Part shown: positions 1 to 10,488 of the stretch, in pieces
Numbering within the stretch: position 1 is the first letter of the stretch
Layout: each line of letters starts with the position of its first letter
NCBI RefSeq assembly: GCF_032452875.1
Contig: NC_083878.1
Coordinates: 55,620,878 to 55,684,877, forward strand
From: Bos javanicus
Lineage: Eukaryota > Chordata > Mammalia > Artiodactyla > Bovidae
Direction of reading: 5' to 3'
DNA length: 64,000 nucleotides
Made by a program: the position numbers and the translations under genes
Notes under the pieces: generated by a model
Told to the model about the DNA's origin: nothing
The model's input: only the letters and a program-made list of their open reading frames with translations
Databases searched by the model: none

Positions 1-1810
1 CAATCCATGAACATGGCATATTTCTCCATCTATTAGTGTCCTCTTTGATTTCTTTCACCAGTGTTTTATAGTTTTCTATATATAGGTCTTTAGTTTCTTT
101 AGGTAGATATAGATTCAATGCAATCCCTATCAAGCTACCAACAGTATTCTTCACAGAGCTAGAACAAAAATTTCACAATTTGTATGGAAATACAAAAAAC
201 CTCGAATAGCCAAAGCGATCTTGAGAAAGAAAAATGGAACTGGAGGAATCAACCTACCTGACTTCAGGCTCTACTACAAAGCCACAGTTATCAAGACAGT
301 ATGGACTGGCACAAAGACAGAAATATAGATCAATGGAACAAAATAGAAAGCCCAGAGATAAATCCACACACATATGGACATCTTATCTTTGACAAAGGAG
401 GCAAGAATATACAATGGATTAAAGACAATCTCTTTAACAAGTGGTGCTGGGAAATCTGGTCAACCACTTGTAAAAGAATGAAACTAGACCACTTTCTAAC
501 ACCATACACAAAAATAAACTCAAAATGGATTAAAGATCTCAACGTAAGACCAGAAACTATAAAACTCCTAGAGGAGAACATAGGCAAAACACTCTCTGGC
601 ATACATCACAGCAGGATCCTCTATGACCCACCTCCCAGAATATTGGAAATAAAAGCAAAAATAAACAAATGGGACCTAATTAAACTTAAAAGCTTCTGCA
701 CATCAAAGGAAACTATTAGCAAGGTGAAAAGACAGCCTTCAGAATGGGAGAAAATAATAGCAAATGAAGCAACCGACAAACAACTAATCTCAAAAATATA
801 CAAGCAACTCCTACAGCTCAACTCCAGAAAAATAAATGACCCAATCAAAAAATGGGCCAAAGATCTAAATAGACATTTCTCCAAAGAAGACATACAGATG
901 GCTAACAAACACATGAAAAGATGCTCAACATCACTCATTATCAGAGAAATGCAAATCAAGACCACTATGAGGTACCATTTCACACCAGTCAGAATGGCTG
1001 CAATCCAAAAGTCTACAAATAATAAATGTTGGAGAGGGTGTGGAGAAAAGGGAACCCTCTTACACTGTTGGTGGGAATGCAAACTAGTATAGCCACTATG
1101 GAGAACAGTGTGGAGATTCCTTAAAAAACTGGAAATAGAACTGCCTTATGATCCAGCAATCCCACTGCTGGGCATACACACTGAGGAAACCAGAAGGGAA
1201 AGAGACACGTGTACCTCAATGTTCATCGCAGCACTGTTTATAATAGCCAGGACATGGAAGCAACCTAGATGTCCATCAGCAGATGAATGGATAAGAAAGC
1301 TGTGGTACATATACACAATGGAGTATTATTCAGCCATTAAAAAGAATTCATTTGAATCAGTTCTAATGAGGTGGATGAAACTGGAGCCTATTATACAGAG
1401 TGAAGTAAGCCAGAAGGAAAAACACCAATACAGTATACTAACGCATATATATGGAATTTAGAAAGATGGTAATGATAACCCTGTATACGAAACAGCAAAA
1501 GAGACACTGATGTATAGAACAGTCTTATGGACTCTGTGCGAGAGGGAGAGGGTGGGAAGATTTGGGAGAATGGCATTGAAACATGTGAAATGTCATGTAT
1601 GAAACGAGATGCCAGTCCAGGTTCAATGCACGATACTGGATGCTTGGGGCTGGTGCCCTGGGACGACCCAGAGGGATGGTATGGGGAGGGAGGAGGGAGG
1701 AGGGTTCAGGATGGGGAGCACATGTATACCTGTGATGGATTCATTTTGATATTTGGCAAAACTAATACAATTATGTAAAGTTTAAAAATAAAATTAATTT
1801 TTAAAAAAAG
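1..1810 (+). mobile_element. L1 LINE, 3' part with inverted 5' end
   Basis: Bases 1 to about 107 are L1 ORF2 in antisense. From about 108 the same region of ORF2 runs in sense to the 3' UTR and an A-rich end near 1810. The sense part encodes the ORF2 C-terminus (HFLTPYTKINSKWIKDL, YHFTPVRMAAIQKSTN). A TAG at 1090-1092 interrupts it; reading resumes in the same frame (PLWRTVWRFLKKLE) to the natural stop near 1461. The 3' UTR (DTGCLGLVPWDDPEGW in one frame) is the artiodactyl type. Inversion of the 5' end is the usual result of twin priming. The element is dead: 5'-truncated, inverted and interrupted by a nonsense codon. Confidence 0.9.
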
Positions 1811-2344
1811 AGTTTGAAACAGCAACTAGTTAAAATTATGTTAATGAGATAAAACTAAATCATATGTATGGGCCTTCTGAGATGAATATCTCATAGTATT
1901 CCCATGGATTTTAATATCAGTTACATGCTGATGATTTGATGAGGTTTGATCTCCCCTCATCTCTCTATTTGACATTTCTACATGGATATCTTATAAGAAT
2001 CTCAAAATCAGTGTATTTAACTATGATATCTTGATACCACTTGATACTGCTAGAAGACTGGCCGCTTTCCAGTCTTCATCCATCTCAGTAAATTCACCAC
2101 CATGTACATATTTGCTGAGACAGGACCTCAGATGTGAACCGGTCACATCACTCCCTAAGCTCCCGTAGCCAATTCCACAGCAGGTCCTGAGTGTTCTATT
2201 TTCAGTGTAAATTTGGACTCCCTAGGCTTTTCTCCATCTTTACTGCTGCCACGCTAAAGGAGACCATCTCTGTGGCAGGAAGGACAGGGCGGGGCCCCGG
2301 GACGGCCTCATCAAATGTAGGCATTAGGCAGAAGACAAAGCCAC
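1811..2344. other. CTNNA2: Non-repeat intronic stretch between two L1 copies
   Basis: AT-rich at first, then more GC-rich from about 2060 to 2330 with CpGs (ggacagggcggggcc near 2283). I recognise no gene or repeat. It separates two L1 3' ends in opposite orientation. Confidence 0.4.
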
Positions 2345-2855
2345 CTCCTTTTTTTAAATTTAAATTTATTTATTTTAATTGGAGGCTAATTAATTTACAA
2401 TATTACATTGGTTTTGCCATATATCAACATGAATCCGCCACGGGTGTACACATGTTCCCAGTCCTGAACCCCTCTCCCACCTCCCTCCCCATACCATCCC
2501 TCTGGGTCATCCCAGTGCACCAGCCCCAAGCATCCTGTATCCTGCATCAAAAACCTGGACTGGCGATTCGTTTCATATATGATATTATACATGTTTCAAT
2601 GCCATTCTCCCAAATCATCCCCGCTTCCCTCTCCCACAGAGTCCAAAAGACTATTCTATACATCTGTGTTTCTTTCGCTGTCTCGCATACAGAGTTATCA
2701 TTACCATCTTTCTAGATTCCATATATATGCGTTAGTATACTGTATTGGTGTTTTTCTTTCTGGATTACTTCATTCTGTATAACCGGCTCCAGTTTCATCC
2801 ACCTCATTAGAACTGATTCCAAAGTATTCTTTTTGATGGCTGAGTAATACACTTT
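2345..2855 (-). mobile_element. L1 LINE 3' end, 5'-truncated
   Basis: The plus strand shows the reverse complement of the L1 3' UTR and last codons. It contains the same WDDPEGWYGEGGG and DTGCLGL reading frames as the element at 1-1810, here on the minus strand. A T-rich head at 2349-2380 is the A-tail. The right end stops within the terminal ORF2 region near 'gctgagtaatacac' and is followed by 13-14 T residues at 2853-2866. Confidence 0.85.
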
Positions 2856-2861
2856 TTTTTT

Positions 2862-3400
2862 TTTCTCTTAATGAGACCACAACGCATGAAGGAATGGCAA
2901 CTAAAACAGAAACTCTGCAGCATCTGAGCAAGAAACTCTGAGCATGAAAACCATGGAGCAGGTACAATATAAATGCAGGACCTTCCACGTGTGGTGCCTG
3001 ACGCGGGAGAATTTAAAGGGAAAAAACAGCTCTTAGAATACCTGTAGCGTGGCTTCAGGAGAAAAATGCCAGGACCAGGAGCTGATGCATGCTGTGCAAT
3101 CCAGGACATACATCAGCTCTTCCCTCAGTGAATGTTCAATCCCTAATCAAAAAGACCCCTACCCATTCAAAGGGCTACAAGATAAATGGCAAATCAACCA
3201 CCCTGTGGGGCATCACTGGGTCCAAAGGACTCCCACGCTCCTCTCCTTAACTTTTGCTTCTGCCCTGAATAAACTGCTACTTTGTTCTCTTTACTTCTCA
3301 GCCTCAGAATGTGTGTTTATTTTTCCTTTGCACTTTTGTGTTCCTAACCCAGCTAACTTTCGGATGAGTTGAACAAGAGCCTGGACTTTTGACAAAGTTT
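2862..3400 (+). other. Unassigned stretch, possibly LTR-derived
   Basis: Sequence of moderate GC content with a TATA-like 'caatataaatgc' near 2966 and an AATAAA at about 3268 followed by a T-rich stretch, as in some retroviral LTRs. I saw no TG...CA ends or target duplication. It could also be plain intron. Confidence 0.25.
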
Positions 3401-3857
3401 TTCCAAAAACTGTCACTCATCTAGTGGACTTCAGTCCCACCCATCCGCAACTAGTCCCTCCTCTTTGACACTACCCCTTCTTTGCAACATATCTAGAAAA
3501 ATATGAAAACGTACATCTGAGACTTTGATACCAAACTCTGAACTGTTCAACCACTTGCTACTTACTTACAATAAAATCAGAACACTTTCAAGACTCTGAG
3601 TGTTCTGGCGCCAACCTTTCTCCACAGCCTCCTGCTAGGTTCACTGAAATTAAAAGTCAATGTAATTTTTTGTTTGGTCAGGTATTGAACCAAGCTAAAT
3701 AAATAGCTTCTGGGCCTTAAAGCTTTGCTTCAGAGTGACTTCACTCCTAACCACACTACACATCGTGGGCTACCAAGCAAGACTCCACCTGAACAAAGGA
3801 TTCTGTTGATAACAAAATACCTGAAAGTAATCGCATGAACTAAAATCATACAAACTC
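3401..3857. other. CTNNA2: Intronic sequence without recognised features
   Basis: Contains an AATAAAA near 3570 and a short CpG run near 3607 (ctggcgcc). No open frame or repeat recognised; parts resemble old interspersed repeats too decayed to name. Confidence 0.3.
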
Positions 3858-3950
3858 AGGGAAATAGTGGAAGACAGGGAAGCCTGGCGTGCTGTAGTCC
3901 ATGGGGTTGCAAAGAGTCAGACACAACTGAGCAACCGAACAACAACAAAA
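3858..3950 (+). mobile_element. BovB 3'-end fragment
   Basis: About 90 bp ending in the typical BovB terminus: 'gcctggcgtgctgtagtcc', 'gcaaagagtcagacacaac' and then an aacaacaac tail. Only the 3' tip of the element is present. Confidence 0.75.
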
Positions 3951-4634
3951 TCATGCCTGTGTGCCCATCACAAAGCAGTAGAAGCTCTTTAGGGAAAGGG
4001 ACTAGATCTTGGTCAGATTTGTAACCCAGGTATTACTTCTGTTTGGTACAGATGAACACTCAAAATGTTGGCTAGAACTTTCCTGCTGGTCATAGGGAAC
4101 ATTAGAAAAAATCACTGGAAGTTGCCAGAAATCCTGGGAGCAGTCAAGAGGGCAGGTGAAGAGGATTTTAACAAATCTCCCCATATTTAAATATGCTATT
4201 TGCTAAGAAGAAAGAAAAAGATACACTCTTTGGAACACACAATTCTAATGGTACCTATAGAACAAACAGAGCTGGCCAAATGGAGGTGCGATCTTGGGAC
4301 AATGGGAGGCAGAGAAAACCCAGGCCACCCACCTTCCTCGGCATGACTCAATACCTGTGCTCTCCTTCTCTCTTCCTTTCTCTTCCTTCACTCTCTCTCT
4401 CTCTCTGCCTTTCCTCTATATTTCCTCATGTTTTCTTAATCTCTTTCATAAAATTTTACTCTGCATGCTGCACACTTGGGAGAGAGGTGTTGTATATATA
4501 TGGTGCTGTCCACAGGGTGGGGAGGTAAAAACTGAAGCCCAAGAGCCCAGGGAGTGGCCACAGTGCCATACCAGTCTGACATTTTTTATTTTAATCAGGT
4601 CAGACATCGAGAACAGACCCGTGGTGTGAAGGGG
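3951..4634. other. CTNNA2: Intronic sequence with a polypyrimidine tract
   Basis: Mostly unique. A pyrimidine-rich run at about 4353-4435 (ttctctcttcc, ctctctctct) stands out. No gene or named repeat recognised. Confidence 0.35.
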
Positions 4635-4935
4635 GAGAGGTATAGGGAGGGATGGATTAGGAGTCTGGGGTCAGTAGATGCAACCCTTACATACAGAATG
4701 GATAAACAATAGGGTCCTGCTGTTTAGCACTGGGAATTATGTTCAATATCCAGAGTTAAAGCATAATGGAAAAGAATATTTTTGAAAACTGTATCTATAT
4801 GTATAACTCAATAACTTTGCTGTACAGCAAAAATTCACACAACATATTATTCTAGATATCTTGCAAAATGGGGGAGTGTCAAATTACAATTTTTAATGCA
4901 ATTTCTTACATTAAAAAATAAATAAAGGTTAAAAA
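4635..4935 (+). mobile_element. Older L1 3' UTR
   Basis: Matches the artiodactyl L1 tail: 'gggagggatggattaggag', 'gtttagcactgggaattat', 'tttgctgtacagcaaaaat', then an A-rich end with aataaataaagg. It contains only untranslated sequence and is more diverged than the L1 at 1-1810. Confidence 0.75.
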
Positions 4936-5202
4936 AAAGAGAGAAAGGTTAGAGTCTGGTGGGGTTGGCAGGGTGGTCCCCACCAGTAAGGCAGGTGGCC
5001 TGTGATCAACTGTAAGTCCCCAGGGGGACTGGGAGCACCAGCAGTGTACAGTGGGACCAGATGTGACCCAAGTACGAAACTGCCTTTGTGATCATAGGTC
5101 CTAGGGTATTTGATGATCTGACAAGTGGTTGATGCAGTCAATGATGAACTGTCCAGGTCTACAAAACTGCAAGATTATGCAAACTCACTCGCTTTCTCCC
5201 CT

Positions 5203-5401
5203 TGTTGTTGTTGTTCAGTCGCTCAGTTGTGTCCGACTTTTTGCAGCCCCATGAACTGCAGCACGCCAGGCATCCCCATCCTTCACTATCTCTGGGAATT
5301 TGCACAAACTCATGTCCACCGAGTCAGTGATGCCATCCAACCATCTCATCCTCTGTCTCCCCCTTCTTCTCCTGCCCTCAGTCTTTCTCAGCATCAAGGT
5401 C
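5203..5401 (-). mobile_element. BovB LINE fragment beside the 120-bp CTNNA2 exon
   Basis: Reverse complement of the BovB 3' end (minus-strand frame includes RMRWLDGITDSVDMSL). It is flanked by a 9-bp duplication, ttctcccct, at 5194-5202 and 5402-5410, so the boundaries are firm. It is oriented in the sense direction of CTNNA2. Its 5' end lies 31 bp from the last exon base. Confidence 0.9.
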
Positions 5402-5432
5402 TTCTCCCCTAGGTTTCCAAAATTTTTCCTAC

Positions 5433-5552
5433 CTGTTGTCTTCTCGCAGCTACGTAGTTAAGTTTCACCATCTCTTTTCCAAATTCTTTAAAGCGATTTG
5501 CAAGGTCTTGCTCATTTGTAGCATTTTTGACAGCTTCTAAGGCCTCCTCCAC
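5433..5552 (-). CDS. CTNNA2: CTNNA2 internal coding exon, 120 bp (alpha-N-catenin)
   Basis: Alpha-N-catenin is the neuronal alpha-catenin. It links cadherin-bound beta-catenin to actin at adherens and synaptic junctions. On the minus strand the exon runs from GTG at 5552 to CAG at 5433 and is 40 codons long in phase 0 at both ends. It opens VEEALEAVKN and closes NYVAARRQQ. The acceptor is a pyrimidine tract ending tttcag (5558-5553) and the donor is gtagga (5432-5427). From memory of the family, it corresponds to about residues 156-195, in the N-terminal helical domain. The 40-residue length matches the homologous alpha-E-catenin segment. The paralogue choice rests on EALEAVKNATNEQ and on the upstream MADVMRLLSHLKI; CTNNA1 and CTNNA3 differ clearly there. 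A BovB begins 31 bp downstream and a Bov-tA about 56 bp upstream, so very little unique intron flanks this exon. No frame disruption is visible. Confidence 0.95.
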
Positions 5553-5608
5553 CTGAAACAGACAAACAAAAAAATCCAATATATTTATAACTGGATAGTA
5601 TTTCAATA

Positions 5609-5822
5609 CTGGACTTCACTGGTGGCTTAGTGATACAGAATCTGCCTGCAACACAGAAGATGCTGGTTTGATTCCTGGGTGGGGAAGATCCCCCTAGAGA
5701 AGGAAGTAGCCACCCACTCCAGTATTCTTGCCTGGGAAATCCCATGGAGAGAGGAGCCTGGTGGGCTACAGTCCAAGGGTTGCAAAAGATTCGGACATGA
5801 CTTAGTAAATAAACAACAACAA
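5609..5822 (+). mobile_element. Bov-tA SINE upstream of the 120-bp exon
   Basis: tRNA-derived head 'ggcttagtgatacagaatc' followed by the Bov-A body (ccactccagtattcttgcc, ggcctacag-type segment) and an aacaacaac tail. A short imperfect duplication, atttcaa, lies on both sides (about 5600 and 5824). It is antisense to CTNNA2. Confidence 0.85.
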
Positions 5823-5959
5823 ATTTCAACATTGCTAAACATGTTAGAAACACTATTTGTTAAAAAAAATATGCATTAATATTTAAATAAAATAATAGGA
5901 AAAAAGTACCCCAACAAGCATTTATAATCAGAAAATTACATACTATTTTTTATACAAAA

Positions 5960-6178
5960 GATGCATGCACGCTGTCACTTCAGTCATGTCCTACTCTTTG
6001 CGACCCTATGGACTATAGAGAGGCAGGCTCCTCTGTCCATGGGAATCTCTAGGCAACAATATTGGAATGGGTCACCGTGTCCTTCTCCAGGGGATCTTCT
6101 GACCCTGGAATGGAACCTGTGTCTTATGTCTCCTGCATTGACAGGAGGGTTCTTTACCACTAACACCACCTGGGAATT
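5960..6178 (-). mobile_element. Bov-tA SINE, diverged
   Basis: Reverse-complement body (ggcaggctcctctgtccat, ccttctccaggggatctt) and head ending ccacctggga. Several substitutions at otherwise conserved positions (atggactatagagaggcag) suggest an older copy. Confidence 0.85.
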
Positions 6179-6465
6179 GTTATATAAAAGATAATAACTG
6201 CTAAATTTCTAAATCATATAAAACACTACATTGTTTGTATTTTGAGCTGTGATTTCCATAAGAAATACAGACTTTTACTTTCAAGTAGAAAGATAAAGAA
6301 AAATAAACTTAAGAAGACATATGGATTTAAAAACAAACACCAGAAATCATCACAGGAGGAAATGTTTTGTAAACAAAAACTGGAGGAACTCCTGGGCTGC
6401 AAAAAAGCTTTAGATGGCTTAAATCTGCATCTTGGCATCACCTCCAAATCTGCAGCAAAGGGATT

Positions 6466-7045
6466 GTAATTTTATTTTTATTTCATTTATTTATTTACTT
6501 ATAGCTATGCTGGGAGAAGGAAATGGCAACCCACTCCAGTACTCTTGCCTGAAAAATCCCATGGACGGAGGGGCCTGGTAGGCTACAGTCCATGGGGTCG
6601 CAAAGAGTCAGACATGACTAAGTGACTTCACTTTCATTTTTCACTTTCACTTTTCACTTTCATGCATTGGAGCAGGAAATGGTAACCCACTCCAGTATTC
6701 TTGCCTGGAGAATCCCAGGGACGGGGGAGCCTGGTGGGCTGCCATCTATGGGGTCACACAGAGTCAGACACGACTGCAGCGACTTAGCAGCAGCAGCATG
6801 CTGAGTCTTGGTTGTGGCACACAGGCTCCTCAACGCTGCTGGCAAGATTTCTCTTGTTATGCTGAGCAGGGTCTACTCTCTAGTTGCAGCTCTTGGGCTC
6901 TAAAATGTGGGCTCAGTACTTGTGGCAGATGGGCTTAGCTGCTTCAAGGAATGTGGAATCTTAGTTCTCAGGCCAGGGATTGAACCCATGTTCCCTATAT
7001 TGGCTGGAAGATTCTTAAGCATTGGATCACTAAGGAAGTCCTAGG
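6466..7045 (-). mobile_element. CHR-2-like SINE, split by a Bov-A2
   Basis: The T-rich tail (tttatttatttactta) at 6480-6500 and 'tagctatgctg' continue, after the Bov-A2, as 'tgctgagtcttggttgtgg'. Then come 'gttgcagctcttgggctct', 'gggcttagctgcttcaag' and the tRNA-like end 'aggccagggattgaaccc' with cactaaggaagtcc. The outer element is about 290 bp without the insert. Confidence 0.75.
6513..6797 (+). mobile_element. Bov-A2 dimeric SINE inside the CHR-2-like SINE
   Basis: Two Bov-A units joined by the 'cacttttcactttcatgca' linker and ending in gcagcagcagc. The bases atgctg occur at 6507-6512 and 6798-6803, consistent with a target duplication of the host SINE. Confidence 0.88.
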
Positions 7046-7339
7046 GATTGTAATTTTAAGCTGTGATTATGCGTTGCCATTCCATGAAGGAGAAAACACT
7101 TAGCCTCAAGAAGTAAGTGAATTTGAAGTTTTGCTGCCATTTTAGGAGGCATCAACTAGGGTGAACAGAGTAACAGCCACTGGAAATAACCAAGAACATA
7201 ATCTTGAATGAATAAGGCACAAGATGGAAACCATATTTGCAAAATCACAAGTTCTTAGTTTTGAAGGGAGTTTGGTGGGGAGGTCTCAACTAGTACAGGC
7301 TTTTGAGAAAGGCAGCAGGAAAAGAGAGAGAGAGAGATG

Positions 7340-7747
7340 GTAGCTCTGAGAGTTGGACCATAAAGAAGGCTGAGCGCCAAAGAATTGATGCTTTCAAATT
7401 GTGGTTTGGAGAAGACTCTTTAGAGTTCCTTGGACAGCAAGGAGATCACACTGATCAATCCTAAAGGAAATCAACCCTGAATATTCATGACTGACGCTAA
7501 AGATCTAATATTTTGGCCACCTGATGCTAACAGCCTAACTCATTGGGAAAGACCCTGATGCAGGGAAACATTGAAGGCAAAAGGAGAAGGAGATGGCAGA
7601 GGACAAAATGATTCCATAGCATCACTGACACAATGGACATGAATTTGAGCAAACTCTGAGAGATAGTGGAGGACAGAGCAGCCTGGCATGCTGCAGTCCA
7701 TGAAGTTACAAAGAGTCGGACGCAACTTAGTGACTGAACAACAACAA
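7340..7747 (+). mobile_element. BovB 3' fragment
   Basis: Sense BovB 3' part running from the segment for ESWTVKKAE ('gagagttggaccataaag') to the 'agtgactgaacaacaacaa' tail. Small deletions (for example near 7485, 'ttcatgactgacgct') and stops show that it is old. Confidence 0.88.
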
Positions 7748-9294
7748 AGCTCTGAAAGAGTAATAAAAATACAGAGAATGTATGGCCTACTTGCAGAATT
7801 CCAATTGCCTCTTGTAGTTTAGACCGAATCAAAAGACAACCTACAGACAGTTCATAGTTGAGAATGTGGGGATCCAAATGACCACTAAAGTGGCTAGAAA
7901 AAGTCATAGATTAACACAGTACCAAGTGATAGAGATACACAATTTGTTTAAATTGGACACAATCACAAAGGTTGCTAATCCAACTTCCTCACCAAGTTTC
8001 ACTGGGTGGAGGAAGAAAACGGTGTATATAAACAAGTGATAATGGATATCATCACATCCTTTCCTCCATAGATATTATAATACCATTCAGTTTACCCAAC
8101 AGACTAACATTTCATTAAGGAAAGAGTCACAGCCAGAATGGAGGTTATTTTTAAAAATGGTGAAAGGAGCTCAATCTAGACTCCAGATAAAATTGTTTCC
8201 ATTCTCATCAGCTATGGAGAGTCTTCATCTTTTTTTTTTTTCCTTTCTATTTGTAAAAACACAAAATGATTTCATTCACCAATTTTAGTCTTTTCCAATT
8301 CCTATGCAGGCTTTAATTATACTCAAGGAAAAGAGAAGTATAACTGAAAACAGAACTGTTGTGTGTTAGGATGTCTTTTAGGCACTCGAGTCAAAGGGCA
8401 TTTTATAGTATGAAATGGCTCATTTAAACATTTTCATGGATTAATGAGAACCTCATATCTCAAACTTTTAAAACAACACATCAGTGATGTCTCCCTTACT
8501 AATAGATTTATAATCATTTTACCATGGCTATCAACAGCATCACTGAGAGGAAGCTCTTGGCAGTTAATTTGTTCCTACTGCTTATTTGAGTTGTAAATCT
8601 TTTCTTAGGACATAAAACCTGGCCCCAGGGAAGACCAAAATAATTATCTCAGAAGGAACTAAATCTTGAATTTGTCTTATTTTATATATATATTTATATA
8701 AAACAGGCTTCTTGTTGGTTTTTAATCAGGCCAATTTGGAGTATTTATTTTGCTTTGTTACACATCACTTATTTTCTTATTGTTTTTCTCTGAAGAATCC
8801 AGATGCTCGTCTGAATTTCTGTTTCTAATTCAGTGAAGTTCCTTGGAAGAGCAACACCAGTGAGAGTGTCTGTCTGCGTAAAGGTAGACTTCGTCATACT
8901 CAGAGTTCCAGAGTGACAGGTATCTACTGAGAAGCTCTCATATCGAAACACACTTCCGAACCTATCCACTACCCCACAGAAATGGAGAGAATGGAATTAA
9001 CATCTAGGATTTAGGATACTATCACCGGCCCAGTACACTGCTATTAAAGAGATAAATGATACACAGAGAGAGCAGGAGAGAGAGAAAGAGAGAATAAATA
9101 CAAAGTAGAAGGGACCCAGATGAGGAAGAAGAAGAAAAAAACAAAAAACAGGGCAGGGGGAGAGACGGGCAGTGTCCAGGCACTTCTGAAAAGTCAAAGT
9201 CAATATGAAGATCAAGTTTTTGCTTTTGAACAGAGCCAATGTTCTTTTGTTATTTTCAGGTGTCTGGAGAAAGGAAATTGACTCCTACATGCCA
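7748..9294. other. CTNNA2: Long non-repeat intronic stretch
   Basis: About 1.5 kb with no recognised mobile element. It holds several TAAT-rich stretches (8400-8520) and a more CpG-containing segment at about 8780-8970 (gcgtaaagg, cttccgaacc). The 66-codon frame across the latter resembles nothing known. Confidence 0.4.
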
Positions 9295-9494
9295 AGCAAC
9301 AAATCCTCCTGCCAATGCAGGAGACACCAGAAACTCGGGTTCAATCCCTGGATTGGGAGGATACCCTGGAGTGGGGAATGGCAATCTACTCCAGTATTCT
9401 TGCCTGGAAAATTCCATGGACAGAGGAACCTGGTGGGCTATAGTCCATGGGGTTGCAAAGAGTTCGTCACAACTGAGAAACTGAGCATACACAC
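9295..9494 (+). mobile_element. Bov-tA SINE
   Basis: Body is clear ('ctccagtattcttgcctgg', 'tgggctatagtccatgggg'). The tRNA-like head is degraded ('caagcaacaaatcctcctg') and the tail is cacacacac. Confidence 0.82.
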
Positions 9495-9609
9495 ACAAAA
9501 GTGAAGCTAACATCTTAAAAGGTAATCCTTATGGAGAAAAGGAACCCAGGACACTTTGTCTACCTACCTGCCCCACAGGGACACCTATAGGTCAGCACGT
9601 GTAGGGAGG

Positions 9610-9780
9610 GCTATGGACTCAGACTGGCCTGTGTTTGAGCCCCAGCTCTGTTATTTGTTAGCTCTGTGATCCAGGGCATGTCACTTAACCTTTCTAAATT
9701 CCAACTCCAATGTCTTCATTAATAATACAAAGGCAATAGAGTCCAGATACTACAAAAGGTTGTTCTAAGAATAATATTAG
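9610..9780 (+). mobile_element. MIR SINE
   Basis: 'gagccccagctctgttatt', 'gtgatccagggcatgtcac' and 'ttaacctttctaaattcca' follow the MIR core (central region ending in the tgtgacc...ggcaagt...ttaac pattern). Confidence 0.65.
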
Positions 9781-9784
9781 ATAC

Positions 9785-10150
9785 AAAATGAAGAAAAGAA
9801 GAAATAAAAATGGAAAATATAAAATAAGGTGGCCAACTAAGTTCTAATATAAAATAAATATAAATGGGCTAAATGCTTTAATTAGAAAACAGAAATTATC
9901 AGATGGGGCCTTTAAAAAGATCCTGCAATGTCACCTATAAGAGACAATTTGAATAAAAAGATATAAAATATTGAAAATTAAAAAAATGAAACCTTCTACA
10001 CTAATGAATTTAAAAACCTACTTGAAATTGATAAATAGGAAAAATGCTAATATAGATTTTAGAAAGAAGTAACAGAACTCGAATAGACCAAAAAATGTTA
10101 TAGAAATGGACATGGCAGCCAAAGATGACTTTTCTACTCTTTTCCCAAAC
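9785..10150 (+). mobile_element. Ancient L1 ORF2 fragment
   Basis: Resembles decayed ORF2 coding sequence: 'aatgggctaaatgctttaa', 'agaaattatcagatggggc', 'cacctataagagaca'. No open frame remains. Confidence 0.45.
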
Positions 10151-10242
10151 AAACCAGGCACAGTAGGTGGGTGAAAAATGAAATGTAAAACAGCAAATAC
10201 ATAGCGGAATGTCTGTCAAGAATTAGGAGCTCCTTTCACAGA

Positions 10243-10488
10243 CATGGGCTTCCCAGGTAGCGCAGTGGGTAAGAATCACTTGCAGTGCAAGAGATGCAGG
10301 TTCGATCCCTGGGTAGGGAAGATCCCCTGGAGGAGGGCATGCAACCCACTCCAGTATTCTTACCTGGATAACCCCATGGACAGTGAAGCCTGACAGGCTA
10401 TATAGTTCATGGGGTCACAAAGAGCCAGACAGGACTGAAGCGACTGAGTCCTCATGCACACACGCACACGCACACACAGATACTGACT
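10243..10488 (+). mobile_element. Bov-tA SINE
   Basis: Head 'gggcttcccaggtagcgca', body 'ggaagatcccctggaggag', and a cacacacgcacac tail at 10456-10480. Confidence 0.88.

Noticed and set aside
301..1461. Open frames of 263 and 117 codons
   Set aside because: They are the C-terminal part of L1 ORF2 and belong to a dead L1 copy.
5433..5552. Assignment of the exons to CTNNA3 or CTNNA1
   Set aside because: Residue patterns (MADVMRLLSHLKI, EALEAVKNATNEQ) fit alpha-N-catenin and not the other two paralogues as I know them.
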